64,000 nucleotides of DNA from an uncultured Eubacteriales bacterium. GTDB lineage: Bacteria > Bacillota > Clostridia > Oscillospirales > CAG-382. A program made the position numbers and the translations under genes. Shown piece by piece: positions 16,521 to 24,856 of the stretch (positions within the stretch are counted from its first letter, which is position 1; the number at the start of each line of letters is the position of its first letter). Below the pieces are notes generated by a model, which saw only the letters and a program-made list of their open reading frames with translations, did no database searches and had not been told where the DNA came from. The stretch lies in the NCBI GenBank assembly GCA_934446675.1, contig CAKSEL010000001.1:124001-188000 (forward strand), written 5' to 3'.

Positions 16521-17549
16521 TTACATTATTGACCACTTTTTCGGGATATACAGCGTTGTAAATGTCTGCACGGCGTATCTGTCGGTCATTCCGGCAATAT
16601 AGTCGCACACTGCGCGGTTTACGCTGATTCCCTCTGGTATATATTTTTTGTATTCATCGGGCATTTTATCCGCATTTGCGCAATAATAGCCGTAAAGCGT
16701 CTTTAACATATCGCACGCACGCGTTTCTTCGCTCTTTGCGACGGGATTGAAATATACATTCTTGAACAGAAATTCGCGAAGCTCCATTGTAGCCTCATAA
16801 ATCTCTTTTTTCATGGTAACGTCGTTTATATCATTATCAAAATTATGCTGTGTTTCTTCAATAAGGCTCTTTACCATGACGTCTATGCGTTCGCTGTGCG
16901 TATTTCCGAGCACCTTTTTTAGCTCTGCCGGTATATCGTCGTCCGACAGCACGCCTGCGCGCACTGCGTCGTCTATATCATGATTTATATAGGCTATCCT
17001 GTCGGCAAACTTGATTATCTTTCCCTCGGGAGTTGCGGCGCTCTGCTTTCCCGTATGGCAGACAATTCCGTTACGCACCTCATACGTAAGATTAAGTCCG
17101 TCGCCGTCACGTTCGAGAAGATCCACGACGCGAAGACTCTGTTCGTTATGGGCAAATCCCTCGGGACTGAGTTCATTGAGCACACGTTCTCCTGCGTGAC
17201 CGAACGGCGTATGACCGAGATCATGTCCGAGAGCTATTGCCTCCGTCAAATCTTCATTGAGCCTCAGCGAACGCGCGATAGTCCGCGCAATCTGCGAAAC
17301 CTCAAGCGTATGCGTAAGACGGGTTCTGTAATGGTCTCCCTCGGGCGAGAGAAAGCACTGCGTCTTATGCATAAGACGTCTGAAAGACTTACAGTGTATT
17401 ATTCTGTCGCGGTCGCGCATAAAAGGAGTGCGTATATCGTCCGGTTCATCAACCGGTTTTAGTCTTCCGCGCGTTTCAAACGAAAAAGTCGCGAAAGGAC
17501 TTAGTGTATTCTTTTCATTATCGCGGTAAAACTTCAGAATGTCTGTCAT
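16521..17549 (-). CDS. dgt: Deoxyguanosinetriphosphate triphosphohydrolase-like HD protein
   Basis: 342 residues. The HD metal-binding residues are visible in RLTHTLEV and GHDLGHTPFGHAGE; a conserved FRRLMHKTQ lies before them. Known for the family: dNTP triphosphohydrolases that remove triphosphate from deoxynucleotides and so shape dNTP pools. Placement just upstream of dnaG fits DNA metabolism and is common in Clostridia and bacilli. I prefer ATG 17549 (MTDILKFY) with GAGG about 9 nt upstream over the upstream GTG 17555, which is only 3 nt from that GAGG. Confidence 0.92.
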   Translation of the reverse strand: MTDILKFYRDNEKNTLSPFATFSFETRGRLKPVDEPDDIRTPFMRDRDRIIHCKSFRRLMHKTQCFLSPEGDHYRTRLTHTLEVSQIARTIARSLRLNEDLTEAIALGHDLGHTPFGHAGERVLNELSPEGFAHNEQSLRVVDLLERDGDGLNLTYEVRNGIVCHTGKQSAATPEGKIIKFADRIAYINHDIDDAVRAGVLSDDDIPAELKKVLGNTHSERIDVMVKSLIEETQHNFDNDINDVTMKKEIYEATMELREFLFKNVYFNPVAKSEETRACDMLKTLYGYYCANADKMPDEYKKYIPEGISVNRAVCDYIAGMTDRYAVQTFTTLYIPKKWSIM

Positions 17550-17587
17550 AAACACGTACCTCTATATACTTATACTGTCAAAACCCG

Positions 17588-17615
17588 AAAAACACTTTAT
17601 TTTTTTCAAAAAGTG
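17588..17615 (-). terminator. Terminator of hflX
   Basis: On the minus strand CACTTT...AAAGTG with an 11-nt A-rich loop, followed by five T, 12 nt beyond the hflX stop. This separates hflX from the dgt-dnaG-rpoD transcript. Confidence 0.7.
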
Positions 17616-17626
17616 CTGTAATTTTT

Positions 17627-18964
17627 CTATTTCCGCACCTCTTCGACAATATATTTCTTATACATACCGTAGCATTTATCATCTACAAGCGCGTTTACAA
17701 GCGCACCGTTTTCGGTATATTCCACGGAATTTACCGCGGCGTTCCTATACAGATCGTTCACCGCCGACTGCATTTCAAACGGAAACAGAAAATTTACGGT
17801 CTTTTTTGTTTCGGACAGAATTTTATCTATTCTTTCAAGCAGCGATTCGACATTTGTACCGTCCTTTGCGCTGATACAGACGCTGTCATGCCGTGAAAGC
17901 GTTTCGCGCGGAGGAAGAATATCGAGTCTGTCGCACTTATTATAGACGTATACTACGGGTTTTCCGCCGGCGTCCATATCTGAAAGTATCTGTTCGGTAA
18001 CGCTTATCTTTTTTGACACATCGGGATCTGACGCGTCGGCAACAACAAGCACAATATCGGCGTCCTTTACTTCTTCAAGCGTTGACTTGAAGGATTCCAC
18101 GAGCTGATGCGGAAGTCTGCTTATAAATCCTACGGTATCGGACAGAAGTATTGTTCTTCCCGACGGCAGCACGAGTTTTCGTACCGTCGGATCAAGCGTT
18201 GCGAAAAGCATATCCTTTTCAAGTATTCCGGCGTCGGTAAGATAATTAAGCAGCGTAGATTTACCGGCGTTTGTATATCCGGCGATGACTGCGGACGGGA
18301 TCGTGCTCTTATTTCTCTTGGTGCGTTTTACAGCGCGGTTGCCCTCAATTTCGGACAGCTCCTTTTTGAGAGCGAGCAGACGTCTTGCAATATGGCGCTT
18401 ATCGGTTTCAAGCTTTGTTTCTCCGGGACCTCTTGCGCCTATACTTCCGCTTGTACCGCCCTGACGCGAAAGCGCCGTACCTTTTCCGGCAAGTCTGGGT
18501 GCAGTATATTTAAGCTGCGCAATTTCAACCTGAAGTTTACCTTCGCCGGTAACGGCGTGCTTTGCGAAAATATCGAGTATAAGCATGGTACGGTCAATTA
18601 CGCGCACATCATTTTCTTTATTTGAATTGATCTCATTTTCGAGATTTCTGATCTGAGACGGCGAAAGCTCCGAATCCACAACGACAAGAGAAACGTTATT
18701 GCCGGCGCATATTTCCTTTGCCTCAACTGCTTTGCCCGAACCTATAAAGGTTGCGGGATCCGGCGACGGTCTGCACTGTGTAAGCGTATAGAACGACGAC
18801 TCGGCGGCACTGTCCCCGACGGAGGTTTCCGCAAGAAGTCTGAGTTCAGCAAGGCTTTTCAGGCACTCATTTTCCTCCGCGGTATCTTTATACAGACCGA
18901 CAAGAAGTATATTTACGGGTTCGGAATTTTCCGTTTCGTGGAGCTTTGTGACGTTATTATCCAT
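17627..18964 (-). CDS. hflX: HflX ribosome-associated GTPase
   Basis: 445 residues. N-terminal HflX domain with the glycine-rich GGTSGSIGARGPGETKLETD region, a coiled helical linker, then a GTPase domain: G1 GYTNAGKST, G3 DTVGFI, G4 NKCD. Known for the family: splits stalled 70S ribosomes and rescues translation after heat or antibiotic stress. Start ATG 18964 chosen since GGAGGTG lies 7 nt upstream; a TTG two codons earlier is too close. Monocistronic: the terminator follows and a divergent gene lies upstream. Confidence 0.95.
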   Translation of the reverse strand: MDNNVTKLHETENSEPVNILLVGLYKDTAEENECLKSLAELRLLAETSVGDSAAESSFYTLTQCRPSPDPATFIGSGKAVEAKEICAGNNVSLVVVDSELSPSQIRNLENEINSNKENDVRVIDRTMLILDIFAKHAVTGEGKLQVEIAQLKYTAPRLAGKGTALSRQGGTSGSIGARGPGETKLETDKRHIARRLLALKKELSEIEGNRAVKRTKRNKSTIPSAVIAGYTNAGKSTLLNYLTDAGILEKDMLFATLDPTVRKLVLPSGRTILLSDTVGFISRLPHQLVESFKSTLEEVKDADIVLVVADASDPDVSKKISVTEQILSDMDAGGKPVVYVYNKCDRLDILPPRETLSRHDSVCISAKDGTNVESLLERIDKILSETKKTVNFLFPFEMQSAVNDLYRNAAVNSVEYTENGALVNALVDDKCYGMYKKYIVEEVRK

Positions 18965-19076
18965 AAACAAACACCTCCGTGTTTATCCAAAAATCAAAAA
19001 ATACGAAAACATTATCAATTATTCTCCGCCGTGCGCATATATTCTGAATATACGACAGGAACGGAGGTAAACAAAA

Positions 19077-19388
19077 TTGAGAAAATGCACTTTCGGCGAA
19101 CTTGCCGAAAAGGAAGTCATAAACAGCAGCGACTGCCGAAGGCTCGGCAATGTGACGGACTGTGCGATAGATCTTGAAACAGGTAAAATAATTTCCGTCG
19201 AGGTATGTCAGCAAAATTCGATCTTCTGCTTTTCAAAACCCGACGACTGCGTAAACATTCCCTGGGAATGTATAAGAAAGATCGGCGACGACATAATTCT
19301 GGTTGACATCATACTGCCGCCCGTGCCGCCATGTCCGCCGAAGCCGCCGAAATGCGAAAGAAAAAACAAAATTTTCTTCTCTCATTAA
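19077..19388 (+). CDS. YlmC/YmxH-family PRC-barrel sporulation protein with Pro/Cys tail
   Basis: 103 residues. The first 80 form the YlmC/YmxH-like PRC barrel (CTFGELAEKEVINSSDCRRLGNVTDCAIDLETG, IPWECIRKIGDDIILVD). Family members are SigE/SigG-type sporulation proteins of unknown biochemical function. The start is TTG 19077, 9 nt after GGAGG; no ATG is in reach. The last 25 residues, PPVPPCPPKPPKCERKN, form a proline-rich tail with two Cys that the usual family lacks, so it may be anchored or cross-linked. It lies divergently from hflX. Confidence 0.85.
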   Translation: MRKCTFGELAEKEVINSSDCRRLGNVTDCAIDLETGKIISVEVCQQNSIFCFSKPDDCVNIPWECIRKIGDDIILVDIILPPVPPCPPKPPKCERKNKIFFSH

Positions 19389-19390
19389 AC

Positions 19391-19441
19391 AAAAACAAGA
19401 CTGCCTTGCAAATCCTGTTACGGGAAAACAGCAAAGCAGTC
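19391..19441 (-). terminator. Terminator of the decarboxylase operon
   Basis: An 11-bp stem, GACTGCTTTGC with GCAAGGCAGTC (one G-U on the minus strand), followed on that strand by TTGTTTTTG. It lies between the convergent ylmC homologue and the decarboxylase operon and probably serves the latter. Confidence 0.75.
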
Positions 19442-19460
19442 ATTATTCTTTTTAAAATGC

Positions 19461-20855
19461 TTAAACGGTCGTAACCTTATTTACGGTATCTGTGTTTTTC
19501 GTGTCAAGTCCGTTCTGCTTGAGCTTTCTCTTCTCGAAAAACTTAACGGCTACCTGTTCAAACAGTGCATACGAAAGAACGTCCTCGTCCTGGGTAATAT
19601 ACTGTGCGCACTCGCCCCTCAGTTTTTCAAGTTCGGGCTTGAGATTATCAGCCGGACGGCAGGTTATAGGCTTTTCGTCGCCTATTATCTTCTTTCTGAA
19701 TTCATCGGATATAGGCATAGGAGTCTTGCCGTATTCGCCTCTTACGATACCCTTGAATTCCTTTGTGACCATCTTATATCTTTCTCCGGCAATTACGTTC
19801 ATAACAGCCTGAGTACCTACGATCTGCGACGAAGGAGTTACGAGAGGAGGATAACCGACATCTGCTCTTACTCTCGGAACCTCAGCGAGAACATCGGCAA
19901 GCTTATCAGACTTACCAGCGTTTTTAAGCTGTGAAACGAGGTTTGAAAGCATACCTCCGGGAACCTGATAAAGCAGAGTATTTACGTCAACTTTGAGAAC
20001 CTTGGGATCGAGAAGTCCGTTCTTGAGGTACTTTTCACGAAGTTCGCTGAACATCTTGGACGCCTTATCGAGCTTTTCGAGAGAAAGTCCGGTATCATAT
20101 TCGGTACCTGCGAGAGTAGCTACAAGAGATTCCGTAGGAGGCTGCGAAGTACCGAGCGCGAGAGGCGCCATTGCGGTATCAACTATATCTACGCCGGCTT
20201 CAATTGCCTTTAAGAGAGTCATGGAAGCAAGACCTGCGGTATAGTGCGTATGCAGCTGTATCGGAACTTTTACGTTTTCTTTAAGCGCCTTTATAAGCTC
20301 ATATGCGTCATACGGCTTTAAAAGCCCTGCCATATCCTTTACGCAAATTGAATCTGCGCCCATATCCTGGAGCTGCTTTGCGTACTTGATATAGTAATCG
20401 GTTGTATAAACCGGACCTGTGGTATAGCTGAGAGCCGCCTGTACGTGACCGCCCTCTTTTTTGGTCGCATTTATTGCGGTTTTGAGGTTTCTTACGTCAT
20501 TGAGAGCGTCGAATATTCTTATTACGTCAATACCATTTGCGATAGACTTCTGTACGAAGTATTCAACAACGTCGTCGGCATAATGACGGTATCCGAGTAT
20601 ATTCTGACCTCTGAAAAGCATCTGGAGCTTTGAATTCTTTATATGACTTCTGATTGTGCGGAGTCTCTGCCACGGATCTTCGTCGAGAAAACGCAGGCAG
20701 GCGTCAAAAGTAGCTCCGCCCCATGCCTCGATGGCATAATATCCGACATCATCAAGATAATCGAGAATCGGAAGCATTTCTTCCGTAGTCATACGCGTTG
20801 CTATCAGCGACTGATGAGCGTCACGCAGAGCAGTTTCCATTATTTTTACTGCCAT
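19461..20855 (-). CDS. Oxaloacetate decarboxylase alpha/pyruvate carboxylase B-type carboxyltransferase subunit
   Basis: 464 residues. A DRE-TIM barrel carboxyltransferase domain (METALRDAHQSLIATRM at the start, IRIFDALND, metal-binding QLHTHYTAG, biotin-site region up to residue about 300) followed by the PYC/OadA helical domain (PGGMLSNLVSQL, LVTPSSQIVG). There is no C-terminal biotinyl domain; the carrier is separate. Known for the family: transfers carboxyl between oxaloacetate or pyruvate and biotin. It is the last gene of a five-gene operon, 73 nt after oadB. AAGGA precedes the ATG. Confidence 0.9.
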   Translation of the reverse strand: MAVKIMETALRDAHQSLIATRMTTEEMLPILDYLDDVGYYAIEAWGGATFDACLRFLDEDPWQRLRTIRSHIKNSKLQMLFRGQNILGYRHYADDVVEYFVQKSIANGIDVIRIFDALNDVRNLKTAINATKKEGGHVQAALSYTTGPVYTTDYYIKYAKQLQDMGADSICVKDMAGLLKPYDAYELIKALKENVKVPIQLHTHYTAGLASMTLLKAIEAGVDIVDTAMAPLALGTSQPPTESLVATLAGTEYDTGLSLEKLDKASKMFSELREKYLKNGLLDPKVLKVDVNTLLYQVPGGMLSNLVSQLKNAGKSDKLADVLAEVPRVRADVGYPPLVTPSSQIVGTQAVMNVIAGERYKMVTKEFKGIVRGEYGKTPMPISDEFRKKIIGDEKPITCRPADNLKPELEKLRGECAQYITQDEDVLSYALFEQVAVKFFEKRKLKQNGLDTKNTDTVNKVTTV

Positions 20856-20927
20856 AGTGTGTTATATCCTTTCCGGCGCAAGGTTTTAAAAATGCACCTT
20901 ACGTCAAAGCTGATTCGATTTTGTGTT

Positions 20928-22154
20928 TTATGCGTAAAGTGCTAAGAACACGCCTGCTGCAACGGCAGAACCTATAACGCCTGCGACGTTAGGACCCATT
21001 GCGTGCATAAGCAAGAAGTTGGAAGGATCTTCCTTCTGTCCGACTACCTGTGAAACACGCGCTGCCATAGGAACCGCAGAAACGCCTGCCGAACCGATAA
21101 GCGGATTTATCTTGCCGCCGGTGAGCGCGCACATAATCTTACCGAAGATTACGCCGCCGAAGGTTGCAAAGCAGAACGCGGTAAGTCCGAGTACGATTAT
21201 AAGAAGCGTCTTTGCGGACAGGAAGTTTTCTGCATTTGCGGTTACGCCTACGGAAACACCGAGGAATATTGTAACGATATTGCAAAGCTCATTCTGAGCG
21301 GTCTTTGAAAGTCTGTCGGTTACTCCGCAAACGTTAAGCAGATTGCCGAGCATAAGGAATCCTACAAGAGGAGCTGCGTCCGGAAGAAGGAGCGATACAA
21401 ATGCGCCGACGAATATCGGGAACACTACCTTTTCGGTCTGGGATACAGGTCTTAACTGCTGCATCTTTACGCATCTTTCCTTTTTGGTGGTGCAGAGTCT
21501 CATTATAGGCGGCTGAATAATCGGAACAAGCGCCATATACGAGTATGCCGCAACTGCTATCGCACCGAGAAGATGAGGTGCAAGAGTCTTGGTTACGTAA
21601 ATTGCGGTAGGACCGTCGGCACCGCCGATTATACCGATAGATGCGGCTTCTGCCGGAGTAAATGCGCCGCTTGCTATTGCAAGGATATACGCAATGTATA
21701 TACCGAACTGTGCGGCAGCTCCGAGAAGAAGCGACTTAGGATTTGCTATAAGGGGAGTAAAGTCAGTCATCGCGCCGACGCCAAGGAATATCAGCGACGG
21801 GTAAATACCGAGTTTTACGCCGAGATAAAGGTAGTCCATAAGTCCGCCCATTTCGGTTATCTGCTGGATATTGAGCGGCGAGCCGTCCTCATGGATAAAC
21901 AGTTCGGAGTGATAAAGTTCAGCTCCGGGAAGGTTTGCGAGAAGCATACCGAAAGCTATCGGCAGCAGAAGCAGAGGCTCGAATTTCTTTGCTATTGCAA
22001 GGTACATAAGAACCGCTACTATAACGTACATGATAAGCGTCTTTACAAAGCCGGTATTGAATACTGCGGCGCCCGTGGCTGCGTCTACCGTGTACAGCAT
22101 CTTATAGATACCCGTGGATTCCCACAGGTTTAACAGGCTGTCTAAAAAGTTCAT
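20928..22154 (-). CDS. oadB: Na+-translocating decarboxylase beta subunit (OadB/MmdB/GcdB)
   Basis: 408 residues, strongly hydrophobic with about 9-11 transmembrane helices. The conserved GIIGGADGPTAIYVT loop and the C-terminal NPLIGSAGVSAVPMAARV and HAMGPNVAGVIGSA segments are the known Na+/carboxybiotin site of this family. It decarboxylates carboxybiotin and exports Na+, storing energy of decarboxylation as an ion gradient. It may act with Rnf in Na+ energetics, since an rnfB-like gene opens the window (inference). GGAGG precedes the ATG; 40 nt separate it from the biotin carrier gene. Confidence 0.95.
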   Translation of the reverse strand: MNFLDSLLNLWESTGIYKMLYTVDAATGAAVFNTGFVKTLIMYVIVAVLMYLAIAKKFEPLLLLPIAFGMLLANLPGAELYHSELFIHEDGSPLNIQQITEMGGLMDYLYLGVKLGIYPSLIFLGVGAMTDFTPLIANPKSLLLGAAAQFGIYIAYILAIASGAFTPAEAASIGIIGGADGPTAIYVTKTLAPHLLGAIAVAAYSYMALVPIIQPPIMRLCTTKKERCVKMQQLRPVSQTEKVVFPIFVGAFVSLLLPDAAPLVGFLMLGNLLNVCGVTDRLSKTAQNELCNIVTIFLGVSVGVTANAENFLSAKTLLIIVLGLTAFCFATFGGVIFGKIMCALTGGKINPLIGSAGVSAVPMAARVSQVVGQKEDPSNFLLMHAMGPNVAGVIGSAVAAGVFLALYA

Positions 22155-22194
22155 TTGTTTATTTCCTCCTTAAAATTTTTCTCTCACAGAGGAA

Positions 22195-22593
22195 TTACGC
22201 GATAGTTGCGAGAGCGTCGCCGGCATTTACCGTGCTGCCCTTCTGTACCGCAACAGAGGTGATAGTGCCGTCCTTGGGAGCGAGTATTTCGTTTTCCATC
22301 TTCATCGCTTCGATGATGAGAAGAAGATCGCCCTTCTTTACCGCAGTGCCGCTTGAAACCTTAACGTCAAGAACAGTACCGTTGAGAGGTGCGTCGATCT
22401 TTTCTCCGGCGCCGGTTGCTGCAGGAGCTTTGGGAGCTGCAGGTGCCTGTGCAGGCGCGGGAGCTGCAACGGGTGCAGGTGCAGGTGCAGGTGTGGGTGC
22501 CGATACGGCTGCCGGAGCTGCGGCAGTACCGAGTTCTTCTACTGTAACGTCATAAACAGTACCGTTTACGGTAACGCTGTATTGCTTTGCCAT
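22195..22593 (-). CDS. Biotin carrier subunit of the Na+ decarboxylase
   Basis: 132 residues. A short N-terminal beta segment (1-25), an Ala/Pro linker (about 26-62; the DNA there is a low-complexity GCAGGT-type repeat), then a biotinyl domain with EAMKMEN, where K98 is the biotinylated lysine. It is the mobile carrier that would visit both carboxyltransferase subunits and OadB. It sits between oadG and oadB. The Ala/Pro linker is typical of decarboxylase carriers (MmdC/GcdC type). Confidence 0.95.
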   Translation of the reverse strand: MAKQYSVTVNGTVYDVTVEELGTAAAPAAVSAPTPAPAPAPVAAPAPAQAPAAPKAPAATGAGEKIDAPLNGTVLDVKVSSGTAVKKGDLLLIIEAMKMENEILAPKDGTITSVAVQKGSTVNAGDALATIA

Positions 22594-22637
22594 AATAATT
22601 CTCCATTTCTCCGGGAAATCAAAAACCCGGCAAACAT

Positions 22638-23015
22638 TTATTTTCTCTTTTTAAAGGAAACTACGCGGAATCCGCCTGCGCTTTCTCCGTGTGCGACTCT
22701 GTACGCGCTTACCGCTGCGGTTATTGCCGCAACAAGCGCTGCTTCATCGACTGCCGGAGCCACGTTTTGTACTGCGGACTCAGTTATTTCGGGTTTTTTT
22801 TTATCCTCTTCGCTTTTGCCGGCAAAGAAGAGTTTAAAGAGTGAAAGAACACCCCATATAAGAGCAAGAACCGCGAAAACAACCGCGAAACCGAAAAGCG
22901 ATGTCGAAAGCGAGTATCCGAGAGCTTCTCCGACGTTCTTTATAGGCTGGTTTGCGTCTATCACGCCTGCTGCTGCCGCCGACTGTGCGGAAAGCATTAC
23001 ACTGTACATATTCAT
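22638..23015 (-). CDS. oadG: OadG-family small membrane subunit of the Na+ decarboxylase
   Basis: 125 residues. A single transmembrane helix (about 42-65, GFAVVFAVLALIWGVLSLFKLFF) is followed by a charged stretch and an Ala-rich C-terminal helix, EAALVAAITAAVSAYRVA. In this family the gamma/delta subunit anchors the soluble carboxyltransferase to the beta subunit. ATG 23015 is chosen since AAGGTG lies 6 nt upstream; the GTG three codons earlier overlaps that sequence. It follows the carboxyltransferase gene by 22 nt. Confidence 0.85.
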   Translation of the reverse strand: MNMYSVMLSAQSAAAAGVIDANQPIKNVGEALGYSLSTSLFGFAVVFAVLALIWGVLSLFKLFFAGKSEEDKKKPEITESAVQNVAPAVDEAALVAAITAAVSAYRVAHGESAGGFRVVSFKKRK

Positions 23016-23037
23016 TTTATTCACCTTCGGCTTTCAT

Positions 23038-24525
23038 TTAAAGATCAAGAAATTCTTTCTTCATGGAAAGCATTTCAAGTGCGGAGGCTATTCGCTGACG
23101 AAGCTCTGCGGCTGGAACTATATCGTCCACCTGTCCGCTGTAAGCCGCCATAAGAGGAGTTGACATTACGTTTGTCCACTCTTCCTCAAGAGCCTTTCTC
23201 TTTTCGATGGGCGCCTTAGCTCCGAGGAGCTTTTCGGTCCACATCATTGCAACAGACGCCGCCGGATCGAGAACTCCGAGCTTTGCGCTGTCAAGTGCAA
23301 GCACAAGGTCGGCACCGAGCGCCTTTGAACCCATTACGGTAAGCGCGCTGCCGTATGCGCTGCCGGTATATACGGTAATTACCGGAACAGACGCGAGTGC
23401 GTATGCCTTTGCGGTCTTTGCGGATTCTTCGGTCATTCTGCCGCCTTCAGCCTCGCACTTTGCGTTATATCCCTTTGTATCAACGAGATTCAGAACCGAA
23501 ATTCCGAAGGAGTTGCAGAGGTTTACAAATGCAGAGAGCTTTCTGAGAGCGCCCGCCGAAAGTCTGCCGCCGTTATGCGCGGGGTTATTTGCGGCAACTC
23601 CGCACACGACTCCGTTGACTGTCATAAACGCGGTAATTACGGCGTTTGCCTTGCCGGCTCCGAGCTCTGTAAATCTTGCGCCGTCGGCTACGGACTTTAT
23701 AAGTTCATGAGCGTCGTAATTTTCGTTTGCAACAAGTGTTTCAACTTCGGGAGTTGCACGGTTAGGATCGTCCTCAACGCCGGTATATACGTTATTATCA
23801 AGTTTATTGGACGGCAGGAAGGAAAGAATATCCTTTACGCTTTCAAAAGCGTCCTCGTCTTTTGCGCACATTACATCAACATATCCGTTTTCATATGCGC
23901 TCTTTGCGCTTGCAGCGTCCTTATCAGCACCGTTATCCGCAAGCACGCTTGCAGGCGAAACAGAGAACTTTGCGTTTTCCGTCATAACGCGCACATCAGC
24001 CATGGAGGCTATCGTCGCCGACGCGCCTGCGGTATTTCCGCATACGACTGCGATCTGAGGTACTCTGCCGCTTAATGCCGCAGTCTTTTTCATAACTGCG
24101 CCGTAGCCTGCGAGAACGTCAACGCCCTCTTCTATCTTTGCGCCGTTTGAGTCGAACACCGATACTACGGGTGCTCCGTTCTTGATCGCCATGTCGCACA
24201 GAGCCGCGATCTTTGCCGCTGCCGCCTTTGAAAACGCGCCGTTCATTCTTGCTGCGTTCTGAACATAGGCAAACGTGAGTCTTCCGTCAACCGCGCCGTA
24301 GCCGCAGACAACGCCTTCGTATTCGGCAGGGTTTGACGTGCCAAGCTCATTGGCATACGCTCTGACATAAGCGTTTGTCTCTACAAAAGTTCCGCTGTCA
24401 AAGAGCATATCCATAAGCTCATATGCGGTATGTTTTCCCGCTTTATGGAGTTTATCGGCATTTGTCTTATCGTTGAGCAGCTTTTTTGCCTTTGCAAGAC
24501 TGTCGCTTCTCATTTGTAAATCCAT
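23038..24525 (-). CDS. Acyl-CoA carboxyltransferase subunit (MmdA/PccB-like)
   Basis: 495 residues. Two crotonase-like halves of the carboxyltransferase fold, with CGNTAGASATIASMADVRVM in the N-terminal half and DTKGYNAKCEAEGGRMTEESAK, YGSALTVMG and MMWTEKLLG in the C-terminal half. Known for the family: decarboxylates methylmalonyl-CoA, malonyl-CoA or glutaconyl-CoA onto biotin. The substrate is not decided by sequence, and the core is divergent from standard PccB. Start ATG 24525 (MDLQMRSD) because GGAGG lies 7 nt upstream; the frame runs 28 codons further without support, through the promoter region. First gene of the operon. Confidence 0.85.
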   Translation of the reverse strand: MDLQMRSDSLAKAKKLLNDKTNADKLHKAGKHTAYELMDMLFDSGTFVETNAYVRAYANELGTSNPAEYEGVVCGYGAVDGRLTFAYVQNAARMNGAFSKAAAAKIAALCDMAIKNGAPVVSVFDSNGAKIEEGVDVLAGYGAVMKKTAALSGRVPQIAVVCGNTAGASATIASMADVRVMTENAKFSVSPASVLADNGADKDAASAKSAYENGYVDVMCAKDEDAFESVKDILSFLPSNKLDNNVYTGVEDDPNRATPEVETLVANENYDAHELIKSVADGARFTELGAGKANAVITAFMTVNGVVCGVAANNPAHNGGRLSAGALRKLSAFVNLCNSFGISVLNLVDTKGYNAKCEAEGGRMTEESAKTAKAYALASVPVITVYTGSAYGSALTVMGSKALGADLVLALDSAKLGVLDPAASVAMMWTEKLLGAKAPIEKRKALEEEWTNVMSTPLMAAYSGQVDDIVPAAELRQRIASALEMLSMKKEFLDL

Positions 24526-24600
24526 ATTTTTACCTCCATACAGATTATTAAAAATGGCAGATTTTTTCAAGTTTTCCAACTTTCGCCCCATTTTGAGAGT

Positions 24601-24629
24601 ATTATACAACTTTCCGTCTCAAATTGCAA
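24601..24629 (-). promoter_or_regulatory. Promoter of the Na+ decarboxylase operon
   Basis: On the minus strand TTGCAA, a 17-bp spacer, TATAAT: near consensus. It lies about 75 nt upstream of the first start codon, with no other gene between. The stretch 24526-24856 otherwise holds only AT-rich sequence and the putP terminator. Confidence 0.8.
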
Positions 24630-24764
24630 TAGTTTTCATTATTATTATTGACAAAAATTTGTGAATTTTTCTTCCAAAACAAAATCCGCCTGCAATAAGG
24701 GCAAAAAAGTACGTATTTTTTCATTTTTACGTGCCGGAAAAGTCCTTTTTACGCAAACCGGGAT

Positions 24765-24814
24765 ACAAAAAAACTCCGTGCCGTATCCCGAAAAAACAGG
24801 AATGACACAGAGTT
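24765..24814 (-). terminator. Terminator of putP, with an overlapping alternative hairpin
   Basis: On the minus strand AACTCTGTG / CACGGAGTT (9 bp, one G-U) followed by seven T. A second perfect 8-bp stem, CGGGATAC / GTATCCCG (24759-24766 with 24783-24790), overlaps the first and cannot form at the same time. Confidence 0.78.
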
Positions 24815-24856
24815 ATTTTTAAAATCAAATCCGAAACACGGACAAACTGCCGTTTA

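Noticed and set aside
22430..22520. GC-rich GCAGGT-type tandem repeat
   Set aside because: It encodes the Ala/Pro linker of the biotin carrier, a normal feature of that family rather than a separate element.
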